Below, one piece after another: positions 46,411 to 59,000 of a stretch of 64,000 nt of DNA. Numbering within the stretch: the first letter of the stretch is position 1; every line of letters begins with the position of its first letter. The notes below the pieces were generated by a model. It did no database searches and was not told the origin of the DNA. It worked only from the letters and a program-made list of their open reading frames with translations. Source of the stretch: Melitaea cinxia (lineage: Eukaryota > Arthropoda > Insecta > Lepidoptera > Nymphalidae); assembly GCF_905220565.1 (NCBI RefSeq), contig NC_059402.1, positions 9,673,501-9,737,500 of the forward strand, given 5' to 3'. A program made the position numbers and the translations under genes.

Positions 46411-46596
46411 TTTTGAAGTACTTCTTTACGCACGCTTGACTTGGGGAGTGAGCTGGTGAATGAATGATGAGAGCGTTAAGAAATGTGTGATTGGGTGAGG
46501 CGAACGGAGCAAAAGAGTGAGGTGCAAGCGTTCCGTATATCCAAGACCAAGTGCAGGCCTATTGTGCAGGCCTATTCCTAAAGAAGTTTTACTTCA
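46411..46596. mobile_element. MITE-like element with TGAAGTA...CTTCTTTA inverted ends
   Basis: TGAAGTACTTCTTTA at 46414-46428 is inverted as TAAAGAAGTTTTACTTCA at 46579-46596. Inside, GTGCAGGCCTATT is directly repeated at about 46552-46577. Non-coding. Confidence 0.55.
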
Positions 46597-46599
46597 GTT

Positions 46600-49363
46600 G
46601 TGTGGCCTAAAGCACACTAATTTTTTATGTCTATACCATTTTAAATGTAAATTGAAATAACATAAAAACATATAATTGTATATTTTTACCACAAAGGTCA
46701 CTTCGTAGGCGTATATTGCATTCCGTAATGCTTGTAATTAACAAAATAATAGCAACCGCATCGAAATATTCATTTAACAGCAACATCAAAGAGAAATATT
46801 GCGCACTCGATCGAATGATACGTTTAATTATGGCGATTTATAGCGAGCAATAATGGAAGTGCAGTCATTGTTATGAATTTTTGTGCAAATACAAAAACGA
46901 CGTCCTCATATAAATTTTAATAATTTCAAACTTTTAACATTGAAATTTGAAATGTACAAATTATAAAAATAAAATACATTTGTCTCAAATTACAAAGTCT
47001 CATACCTACTGGCCAAATATTTTATAAAATAAATTTTGTTTAATCTAAATTCGTTTCCAAATAAAAACTTTAAGAATATTTTTTGTATACATATAGTTTA
47101 CAATCGCGATAAAGCCAATTTAATTGATGTGTTTTTAAGACTTAGAGTCAGATACTTTGAAATGTTTCGATGAACATTACATGTTATGTGCTCCATTCGA
47201 TCAGCGTAGTAATAAGCGATAAAAGCACTTCGTTGATTAAAGTGCTTAGTTCTGCTTAAATAACCATATTGGAGATAATAAAATTTTTACTATTAATGCA
47301 AATATTGCCTATTTAGTCGTAGGCTTGTTTATAGTTTCTGTAGATAAGTGTGTTATAGTTTATTTAAATATTTTTATTGTTTTTATTAAATATCGCCAAA
47401 AGATGCTACAGATTATATCACTAATATTATGTACAAATTTACTAACACTCTTACATCATTCAGTTCCAGTCAGTCCAGAGACAAAGATAAATTATACTAA
47501 AATGTAAAATAAGTGTTCAAATGAGTACACTATGACACGTAATTTAACTCTTAATAGTTACCAAGTAGGTACAATTTTCTTTATTTCTTTTTATATTCGA
47601 ATAAGGGCAAAAATAACACCGATTTTTACCGAAAAGCCCAATATAGCAAAGGTGTGTAAACCATAGATTTCAATCCTCAATTCCAATTTGAACAAAAGCA
47701 AAAAAGTGTATATATCCTCAGTAGGTACAGGTGCACTTTCAAATGGAATGTGGGAACAAAATTGATTGTGTAGGGCCGTTTCCCATTTAGATATGGAAAT
47801 TCTGATCGTGTATACGACACCACGTTCGCTGTGCTAGACACTAAAAATATTCTAGTGACTATTTGTATACGAGCACTTGGTCAAGATTTATCTTTTGTGG
47901 ATAAAAAATAAGCTTGTTAATTTTATATGTTTAAAAAGTAAAAGAAAATGTGATCATTAAACTATTATATTATATTACTGGTATTTTTTTTTTATTTTCT
48001 TCTGCTGATTTTGTTCAAACATTACTTTTACGAACTAATCCTTTTTGTAACTAACACGTCTGTATATAGAGACAAATACAAATCAGCTGCAACAGCTCTT
48101 CGGATTTTGAACGGATATTTTGATTGTAACACCTCCACTTTTAATTAAAACTAACAATCTAGTTGTTTTGTTTTTATGTCCTACAAATTAAGTGACTTCG
48201 AATTAATTGTAATTAGTAAATGTAACACTAATTATTATGCAGTCGAAGCCTGTGGCGAATAGAGTTCCACCTTTCCTTCAATCATCTTCTTTTATAAAAA
48301 AAGTAGTATTTTCCCAGCTGAAGGAAATTGCGATATAAATCAAAAAGATAATTTTCAGACCTCTCAGCTTGTGTACATGGATGGACGAATGGAATAAAAC
48401 TGTTTTCTTTCATTACTAATTACTACGTTGAGAACACTAGCAATAGACCCATGTGCTTAAAACTTAAAATCCAACCATTTATTTAATACTTACATGTGTG
48501 GTAATTTTATTTAAGATAAAATAAAAAGGAATGTAATGAGTTATTTACATCGACAATTATGCGTTATAGATTAGCGAGTGATAAAGATGCATATCAATCT
48601 TCTTGTATTTGTAAACTTTATTTGATTATTAGGTACATCAAAATGAGAATTTTATCGGGGAAATAAAATAATATTCAATTTATTTTTAGAAATGACTTTA
48701 ATATCCATTTTACCTAAAATTACTTACAGACTTTAAAAATTCTTATTCTATAATTTATTTACAATCAGTTGTGACATTTCACAAATTTCAAGAAACTATA
48801 TGGTACACGAGGAAATATTTAAACCACTTCAAGTTATACAGTTCTCATTGACTTAACTACATTTTTACAACCTATATCACATTTCATTTTATAACTAGTT
48901 ATTACAGATGTTTGAATATTGCGATGAATTTAATTCGCATTTATAAAATAATAATACCGTGTCGAAGAATCCGTGTATACAAATTGAAAAATTTAGACGC
49001 TAACCATTCACTAATAGTATTACGTTTATAATGATTTTAATTGTATCTTAAAAATGTATTGTCAAGCATTTTATGTACATTCAGATATGTAATTTGATGA
49101 GAAGAATACTAATATACATATAAAGTTATGCTGTAGTATAAAAGCATGAATCAAAAATAAAAATTAATTTGATAGTCAAACAATTTGTCTATAATAACTA
49201 TGTACAAAAAGTAATTTAGATGAGGTACGGCTTTCAGTTACTTATTTCAAAGCCTTAAAATTATATATTAATAGGAATATCAATTGAAAATTTAATATAT
49301 CGCGATATTTTGTGAGTATGAATGGGTCAAAACTGTAAGGTAGGCACTTATGCCGATTCAGTC
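46600..49363. other. Intergenic DNA and possible 3' untranslated region of the CUB gene
   Basis: No supportable gene. 46720-46900 is a low-repeat patch rich in TAATTA/TTTAATTA words that could be conserved non-coding DNA. The 48-49.3 kb part lies downstream of the CUB gene stop. Confidence 0.4.
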
Positions 49364-49369
49364 TTTATT
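49364..49369 (-). terminator. Candidate poly(A) signal AATAAA for the CUB gene
   Basis: AATAAA on the minus strand about 85 bases downstream of the stop codon. This is the nearest match; the surroundings are AT-rich, so later signals may also be used. Confidence 0.4.
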
Positions 49370-49453
49370 AATTTTACAAGATAAACGTAAACTTATTGAT
49401 TTGAAATGAAAATCTGCTTGCTAAACGGATGTTTCTGGAAGATCCAGAGAGGG

Positions 49454-50000
49454 TCAACAGAAACCATCTTTGAGATCGGGATAGCTTAAATCTGGCATCG
49501 GTCTCCTTGAACCGTTACCTCTATTATTTTCATTTCTAACATTACGTCCAGCTCGACCTAAGCTAGCGTATCTTGTATCAGCTAGTTTATCTCTTTGAGC
49601 CACTTCATCATAATATCTCGCATCATTCAAACCCGCACTATACTTTTGACTTAAACTGTATTTATCAATTGTTGCGTATTTCTGAACAGTAGCGTACTGT
49701 CTCGCTGCTTCTGGTACTCCATTTGTTTTAGCACGATCGTAAGGTCTTTCTTCAGGTGGTAACGCTCCGTCGAGCCTTGCTTTAAATTCTTTGTCTTTCT
49801 TTCGCCTTCTTTTACAAGCACATAGAGCAATGGCTATAGCACATATTAGAAGACCAACACCAGCAGCGGCTGCTACGTAAGGTGGTGGTAGCGATAATCG
49901 GAAGGAGCAATTAGAATCATCCTCGTCATAACCTGAAGGGCAATGGGCACTTCCATCACACCATAGGGTCAGAGGTATACAAGCATTTAATTCTGGACAG
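49454..50000 (-). CDS. CUB gene last exon j: LDLa, transmembrane helix, cytoplasmic tail
   Basis: Acceptor TTTTTATTTTCAG; ends at TGA 49454-49456. The first bases complete an Asn codon, so the LDLa module reads from C-R-Y in exon i into NCPELNACIPLTLWCDG and GYDEDDSNC: six cysteines and the acidic calcium-site motif. The helix is VAAAAGVGLLICAIAIALC, then KRRRKK. The tail holds a run of tyrosine modules (YATVQ, KYATIDKY, SLSQKYS, ARYYDEV, RYASL) and a C-terminal DGFC, which could be phosphorylation or endocytic sites. Confidence 0.92.
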
Positions 50001-53000
50001 CTGAAAATAAAAAAAGGATGTTGGAATTCCAAGAACTATTTTGTCACTACATGTTGCATTACGTTAAAATTATCTATACGTCAGAAATTTAAAAAGTCTT
50101 GGAAATATGATAGTGAGAAAATAACCGTAATTAGTGATAAAGTGAAAATATCAATATCATTGGCATTGTATAATAAACAATTTTTGCTATTTTGTTGCTT
50201 ACTTTGGGGCAACAAAATATTTTTCTCTTATGATAATTATAAAAATATTATTATGTTATGTTAGAGATGATAAATACACTTGTTTTATAATTTGTATAAT
50301 GTTTCAAAAGCTACATATATATAAAATAGTGTTATACTAGTAGTAAGTGGGGAATACTCATTAAAGTTTATACCGTAGTGATCTGACTTGGTAGAAAAAT
50401 ACTTACTTGTAACGACAATCAAGAGTGGCAGAATCAGGTAAAATATTTGAATCCGGGTCATGTTCAATTGAAGGTTTCTTCATGATTTCTATCCATTTAA
50501 TCGAGTAATCAGTCTGCTCATGTTGTAGGAAATCGATGACATAGCTTCGGGCATGAGGTTTTAGCGTTGATTCTATTGTCGTTTGCGCAGACTTCCATCC
50601 AGGGGAGTATAATTCCAAAGAACTGGTAGTGCTAGGGCAAATTTCTTTGTACAAACTAGTGTCTCGTGCTTCGTATATATAAAGACGATTGGGAGTTGGA
50701 CAAAATGGAGAATTTGAAGTTATTTCATATCCAGGAACTTTAACATATAAATATCGTCCCTGCATCGGAGTCACATCATCACCCCCGGGTTCTATTAACC
50801 ATGGCCTGTGAATACAAGCAACTTCAGCGCGAACACTTTCCGATATAACATTTCTATCACCAACTATGTCTGGTGCAATTGAAGCTTCCCTTTTATCATA
50901 TAACCTAATTTCCCCACTGCTACCCCTAAGGCGTCTTTCACCCCAACCAGTTGAACAAATAGAGTCATCACCAGGTCCGGTTGGAATAAATTTATATTCA
51001 CCTTCAAACGCAAAATCATCGTAATCTTCGGTAATATTCATCATTGTAACAGTAAAATTTACTTCAACAACGGGAGCTGTTAATGTATGCACATTCAAAG
51101 GTTCAGACCGGTTGGTACACAAACAGTCTCTTTCGATTGGAATACCTTCCCAAGGATACTCAGTGATAATAATTTGGGCTAACCCCTCTCCACCAACAAT
51201 CCTTCTAGATGGTCTATCACATTTCCACCGGCTAGTTCTAGAATCTTTATGAGTGCTACATATTTTATTTCCAAAATATGTATTTGTGAATGTTAGTTGA
51301 ATTCTTTCTCCATGTTTTGCTTCGAATCTGTAAGACAAAGTATTGTTAATAACGTAATCTATCTCACTAACTCACTTTATTACATAGATCTTTAAAATAC
51401 TTTAGACTAAAATTATAAAAGTAATTTACCTCAAAATACAAGTAAGATTCTGGGCACCCCCTCTTCCATAATAGAATATGGCTCGTGGGGCTTGAAATCT
51501 TCCGGAATAAGTGAGAGCTGATTTGAAAACTCTATCGCATGCTGATTGTGAGTCCGCTAACGGCTGTCCCTGTTCGCTTACATCTACAAACTCGTACCGT
51601 AGTAGAAATGAAACGGGATACAACGCCGAGCCTTGGCGCAATTCCTGCGGGAAAATATTACTTATTTAGCTTTTGTTAAATTAGCTGACATCTGTGTAAA
51701 CATTAATAAAGGGTTACATAGAAAACAAATTATCTGTTTACTTTGAATTTGTTCTTAAATCACCATTTTGTGTAAAGTACGCACGTATTATTTATTGTTG
51801 TGTAAAATGTTACAGTTGGCAAAATGAGCAAACATTTTTCGCAGCAAATTATTGTAGAATGACTCAGCGTATTAGACGTAGTATAAAAACGTAAAGGAAA
51901 TATGAAAGGACCAATTTTTAAGGTGGCCATAGATCAATAATAATATCAAGTTAGTTCGTAGTTGCGAACTTCAAATATTTAGTTAAGAAACTTGCTTCAT
52001 TCCTTCTACGTTGAATTTAATATTTAATAATAGAGCAGTTCTCGAGTTATGACTTTAACAACTTGTTTAAGACCAGGTTTCCTACATTAAATAGAACGCA
52101 CTACTTCGTTGACTTACTAATAATACTATTGCTAACGAGGTTTGTTTTTAACCGACTTCAAAAAAGGAGGAGGTTACTCAATTCGACCGTGTATATATAT
52201 ATTTTTTTATGTATGTTCGGGGATAACTTCGTCGTTTATGAACCGATTTTGATAATTCTTTTTTTGTTGCAAAGGAGATATCCCTAGTTTGGTACCACGA
52301 TAAGGAAACCAGGATCTGATGATGGGATCTCACGAAAATCGAGGGAAACTCTCGAAAATCCGCATAACTTTTTACTAGGTATACCGATTTTGATGATTTT
52401 TAATTTAATCGAAAGCCTATGTTTATCATGTGGTCACATTTAAATTTCATCGAGATCTGATTACAACTTTTGGAGCAATCTTTGATAATGCGTATTTACT
52501 TGAGTATTTTTTCGTCTACCTACGTTGTATTACTTGTCGATATAACTGAAGTCGGTTTTTCTTCGTTTGCCTGCAAACACAATTATAGTCCATCAGACGA
52601 ATATAATTTCATATGATCTTTTCTGTGGAAATGCTTTATTTTTTATTTCATATATACGTATTTTTTCTATAACAATAAATCAATAACATAAATAAATAGG
52701 GAAAGTTTTGTTTAATTCATCTCTGGTATTTTTCATATTAATTAAAAATTTATATTACATTTGACTGTTTACCCTCTTGATATACTATTTTAAATATTTA
52801 TAACTGATAAGAGTAAATATGTATTTTATGTTTGAGATAAAGCGACTTTAAATAGAAAAATACCCCAAAGAAACATGATAAAGAAAAAACATCTGTATCC
52901 TTACCTATTTAGTTTTAAAATAAAAAGCCAGTTAAAGAAAAATTCAGTAAAAAATTAAAATATTCAACATATTATGTTTCATTTAGCCGAACAAGTAGAG

Positions 53001-56000
53001 ATAACGCGAAAGCTATAAGGCATTCCATCAGATAGCTAAGAGCGAAGAGTTCACGTGCTCGTTGCATTATTCACTGTGGCGAATATAAGTCTGCGCGTGA
53101 CTTATCTTTCCTCTACCGTTGAATGTCACTCACTAGAAAAATTCTTTTCATACAAAGACAACTTGAAAAATGTCCTTTCTCAAACTTATACTTTAACGTT
53201 GAAAACAAATTTTTACTCATTTTTTATGAATAACACAAAAAAAATAATAACTTGAAAAATAATATGGTGAATAACCGTTTTTATACCTGAAAATAAAATG
53301 ATCAGTATTAAAAATGAATTATTATGGCATACTTTACTGCCTTGTTATTCACAGAAAATGAACTAGGTTATTGATTGTTTTTAATCCAATAAAGTTATAA
53401 CAGAAGAAAATAAAACCTCGTTACTCGATCCACGTAACAATGCCACGATTTATTTTAGCAAACAACATTCACAATTTATAATAGAATACAGAATACGATT
53501 ACGTAATAAAACAGTTTAACGGTATTGAATACTATATAATATTCCGCTCACGTAATCGACAAAAGCCGGGAAATATGTCAGCGTTGAGAACGATTTGTGG
53601 CTTGTCTCGTGCGTGGATCTGGCTAGACTTATATTATGGATCAGCAGAATTTTAATATTTAACTAAGAGCATATAACACGTAATGTATTTTACTGACTTT
53701 CAAATTTTATACTTTTACTATCTGTCAACTTAAACATTAATCTTATAATCTCAGTTCGCAGTTATGTGATAGAAATATATACCTTGCACATTTACTTTAA
53801 AAAAAACAAACTTCGATATTTTTAAGTGAAACCGATGGCGGCTTATATCCCTTATGAGTATTCATTTTAATATAATTTACATATTCCTCTCAATAATTAG
53901 TTATAACTAATAATTCCCTTTTAATAACTGTAACTTTAATATAGCAGTCATTTAAAATAAAAATACAATATTAAATTACAGTGCAAAATTGAAAAAAAAT
54001 AATTGTTTACGTATAATACGTATAATTATTTCATAAATCATGTCAGCGAAAAATTGTGGGAAGAATGTCGACAATTTTCCGTGTTGGATTGAAACTCCAA
54101 CTTTTATTCTTAATTCTACGAAATCTCTTACGGGATTATATTTATATTTTATGCGCACATTTATTTATTTTTTAAATGTTATTTATTGCATTACACGTTA
54201 TTTATTTGCTTTTTTACGTGATGCTTAGTACATGTAACTGCATCGTGATCATAAAACACAGCCCACGTTTCCATACAAACATCAGCGTTGCAACTTCTTT
54301 GAAACTAATGACATCCACAACTTGTGTTTGTGCGTTATATTTTTCATAAAGGTGCAAGCTACACCAAGCCGCTCTATGCATAGCTGAGTGAACCAAAATG
54401 GAAGCACAATGTTTGCGATGTAATGAAAAGATTCCAAAAGACCTTCAAAGAAGGATTTTTATACAGCCCCGTTTGTGGAACGAGTATTTTGGATCCACTT
54501 TGTTTTTTTTTTTAACCAACACCGCATCGAGTTAAAAGAAAACGTAACATAAGATTTTTTAAGACTTTTAACTTTAATTAAAAAAATGTTAATTTATGGA
54601 CAAAAATATTAAGAATATTTTTTATGTGTAATTAAAAAGTACCTTACCTTGTACCTTTATCATCAAATAGACACAATTAGTGATTATTCAAACTAAAACT
54701 TAAAATTTTACATGTATAAATATAATTTAAAATATCAGAATGAATTTGAAAAAATGTAAGAACTACGTCACTCTTATACCAAGTATTTAGTCAGCTATAT
54801 GCTTAAAATTCTGATGTAAGAATTAATTTAGAGTGTCAAACTATCACTTGCCTCTGGAACACTTTATTATATTAAATTGTTCACAATTTAAATAGCACTC
54901 AAATCACACTGACTGTATTCGTGATAGATATTAGTAATTTAGACATATACTTCAAATTATTTATACTTTACCTAAGCGGACAAATTCCGCTATTAGAGTA
55001 CTACCATCAATGTGGCATTTGTCACTCTTGATAGTTAAATCAAAATTTCCAACGTCACTTAAACATACGGCTGTAATACATTGAAGGCACATTAATTGTG
55101 GCGAGCACAGTTTGCAGTTCGACATGAACGTGATTGATACAAAGTGCTCTACAGCATCTTGTTTAGTTCATAACTCATGAGCGTATTATAAGTAGTGGGT
55201 TTATTCAAGGCTCGGCTAGGAATGAAAATCCCAAAAACTTAGTAACGAGGTTAGCTATTATTTATTGCTATTAAATAAATTAATTAAATAAATAAATAGG
55301 TATCATCTTCGACAAAAAAAAAAGACATCAGGCAAAATAATTTCTAATTTATATATTTCAGCACAATAAGTTACCTGTAGTATTGTCAGGGCTGGCCCCG
55401 TCGTAATATAGCTCTCACTGGGTGCACAAGGTCTTGTAGCTCGAGTAGCGTTAGACAACAGAGCGTGGTCGCATAGTCTTGGAGATTCTTCTCGGCAAAA
55501 CGATCCCAGAAACAACTTTTTGTCGCTCATTTCCAACTTTAGACAAAAAAGTATTGATCAAGTGAATCTATATTCAAGACGTGTTCTGAAGGCCTAAATT
55601 AAAACAAGTTTTCCAACGGTACCAAGAAAGTTAGGAATTTTAAGTCCACAAGGAGAACGATAAAGCACATTCTTGTTTGTAACAGTTTGCCATATTTAAA
55701 CACGGTTGCAATAATGTTTTCTTTAGCGTAGAATAAAGCGTGACCTACTTCCGAAGTACACAATCTACGGACAGGAAGTGATTTGCTCCAGCCAGGTGCA
55801 CTATTTACTCAGACTATCTGCTGGCGAGGAAACTTTTCTGATTAAAGTGCCAACAAAAAATAACTTGAGCGTCGCATCTATTCTTAATGCAAACTCTGAA
55901 ATGTCGAATGAATAGAACGAAACACCGCAGTGCAGTCGGGAGAGAAGTCGCTAGTCAGTAAGAGTACTAAGAGTGCTCAGACACATTAAAGGAAATTAAT

Positions 56001-59000
56001 GTTTGGCTCCCGACGTCAAGTAGCTAGTGGTAGTTGGCAAAGTGAAATGGCACGAATAAAGGCGGTGAGAACGCCACCCAATTTTATATCGCTATTCGTA
56101 TTTGTATCATCGCATTAGTCTTCCGCACTACCAAAGTTTCAGAGCGCGCTAACTTATTCCACATTTCATTACTCTGAACTAGTTTCGGTTTTGCTATGAA
56201 AATCGTTGGCTAATATTTTAAAGTTTTCGGAATTGGTAATTCTCGTTACTATAATGGCACAATAAATTGCCTGTGAAAATGATAATAGCATTTGAATTAA
56301 AAAAAAGTTGTAATAAAAATGATCCAGTTTTGACAAAAACTGGCACAATATTTAGACATAGCAAAGATGAAATATAAAATTTTTACCTTTCTATCCAGGT
56401 CAGCATCTGGGGCTGCTCCGTCCCATATTGTGAGTTGCGAGGAACAATCCTTCTGTTGGTCGAAGCCTGCCGGCTCGGTCCCGGCTGCGTGATACTTCAC
56501 GAATGAAACCCAAACTATTTCATTTGGACGACCCTGTTAAATGATTTCATTGAAACTATGTTCTTTACCTGGTGTACATAAATGATTAAGCACACTAAAA
56601 ATAATATTTAATTAAAACTTAAAATTCATGGTGATTGTTTTTGGAAGTGTGAGAAAAACATAAAATTGAACACTTAAACGATCTTGTACAAATTTTTGCT
56701 AGTACTGGACTAAAGCCTTAAAGGTGGTGTAAGCAATTCTAATGTTGCAAATTCAATATAATTTTCTTGGACTGTATTGTTGAACCTGTGTATGTACTTC
56801 GTTTTATATATATAAACTTATATAAGTTATGTCTTATATTTTTTAAGTCTACAGCTTAAATACAATCAAACCAATACAAATAATGCTTAAAGGAATTCTG
56901 TTCACTAACAATATATTTCAGAAGTCCGTTTATAACACGAAATTTAAATAAAGAAACGCTATCCAGATATTGTTTATATAAAATGTAATCGATCTAAAAA
57001 ATGACTTATATCTTCCCACACATTATTATTATTAAAAATTGTATATATGTGAACATCGAAGACGAAGTAAGTAACAAAATCAATACTAGATATCAGTACT
57101 CACTTGAAAATAATAGACACAAGAGGTGTTCGGGGGTAAGGAGTGTCGCGGATTCCTCAGGACGCCGCTCGTTTTGTCCGAGGACCGCAGTACGAACCGA
57201 CAGCGGCCGTCCGCGCTCACGTACGAGTGCGAATCTTTATCCACGTACAACACCTGCCAGGAATTATATTTGTAAGACAAACACTCCGTGACTTTCATTT
57301 GTTCGAGGAGCTTCTCCTTTTATTTATTGCACGAGTTAGTTTTGTCACTGATTGGACAGCATTCCTCTTTCCGTATCGGTGAAATTTTTCAGTTTCGTAT
57401 TGTTTAGTCTTTAAATAAATTCTAATATTGCTTTATATGTACACTGTGTACACATAAAAATCATAATTTCTCAAATTGGATTATGTATACATAAATTCCT
57501 TTCGTATATAATTATAACTGCGTAAATTTCGTTAATTAAATTTAAAATATGCGACTTTTTGCGAACCTTATTTTATTTTTTTCTAAATGGAATTGATTTA
57601 TTTTTTTCATTGAACTGTAACAAGCGTTTTGAAAAAAAAATCCTGTTATCAATAACGTAGTCAAGCAACCTATACTGAAGTTTTTTAAAAACGAAACATT
57701 CAATAAACGCCCAGTTAATTGACACTTCGACTATCGTTAGTCGTTGAAAACCTTGGAAAATAATAGTAACTGACTCTTCTTTGACAAAGTCAAACGTATC
57801 TGAATTTTCACCGATTTTCTGATACGAATAAACTAGTTGTGCAAAGGTTTTCACTCAACCTCTGAAATATCGAAAGCAATCCTCGGTTTAAAAGCGATTG
57901 GGTATTTTTAATGGATAGCAACGAAATTATTCATTGAAATATACAACAAACAAACTACAAACTGTAAATATTATTAGACAATATCGCTAAACTATAAAAA
58001 TCTAGTTTAAAATTAGAATTTAGACGGTTAAAAATGAAATAATGTTTTATTCAATAAAATATTAGAATGGTAAAGTGTCATTTATTAATTAGCGTATTAT
58101 TTATTACCCTGGAGACCAAGCTTCACTAGTGTTGATGAAATGTTTTCTAGTCCAAACTATCAGCCCTTTGTTCTGTGTCCTCATATATGAACATTATTAT
58201 TATACAAACATTTTTTAGTAAAACTTTCTTGCTTAATAGTAGGTATGGGACTGATGTAGGAATAAATGTAGAACGATTTTTATTTAATACCAAATATCGA
58301 AATATCAGATTTAGTTTCGCGCTCCTGAAAAATCAGGTTATTCGAATTGTAACCCCATTTTATCGGATACCGAATATGAATTTTCTGTAAAATACAAAGT
58401 TCACGTGTCGAAAAAATAAAACGAAATACTTAAATAATAAATAATATAGATTTGATACTTTTAAATGCAAAATAAGTAGTCACTGCCATAAGACAATAAA
58501 GTTATTGACCTAATTTAGGTCAAAACTTTTGCCATAACATAACATACCTGGACTTCTAGCTCAAAACCAGGCAGATAGCTCAATGGAACCGGGTGGAAGG
58601 GGTTGTCATATGGCGAAGTATGAAACTCGAGCAGCATATTAGGTCCTCTGGTAATTATATCTGGCACTGCATCACCGCCACAAAGACGCACAAGTACAGG
58701 GGAGTCTCGTGTAGGACCGTCCCATACTGTCAGATAATCTTGTACCACGTTGCATTGATCCCATATCCTAAAATAAAGTTTTATGCAGCCAATATCTAAC
58801 TAACATGTTTTAACCTTTTAATATCTTCAGATACTTAGATATCACAATCTCGAAACCGATATAATATATATTCAGATTGTTTAAAGAACTATACAACAAA
58901 AACAATGTACACAATAAAATGAATACCATTATTAAATATTTTATTGCATCAAATCTTTAATTTTTTTATAAATTCAACTGACAATAAAAGTAGATATAAA

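Noticed and set aside
57001..57382. Plus-strand frames of 96 and 79 codons
   Set aside because: They lie antisense to CUB exon e; openness reflects the coding composition of the minus strand.
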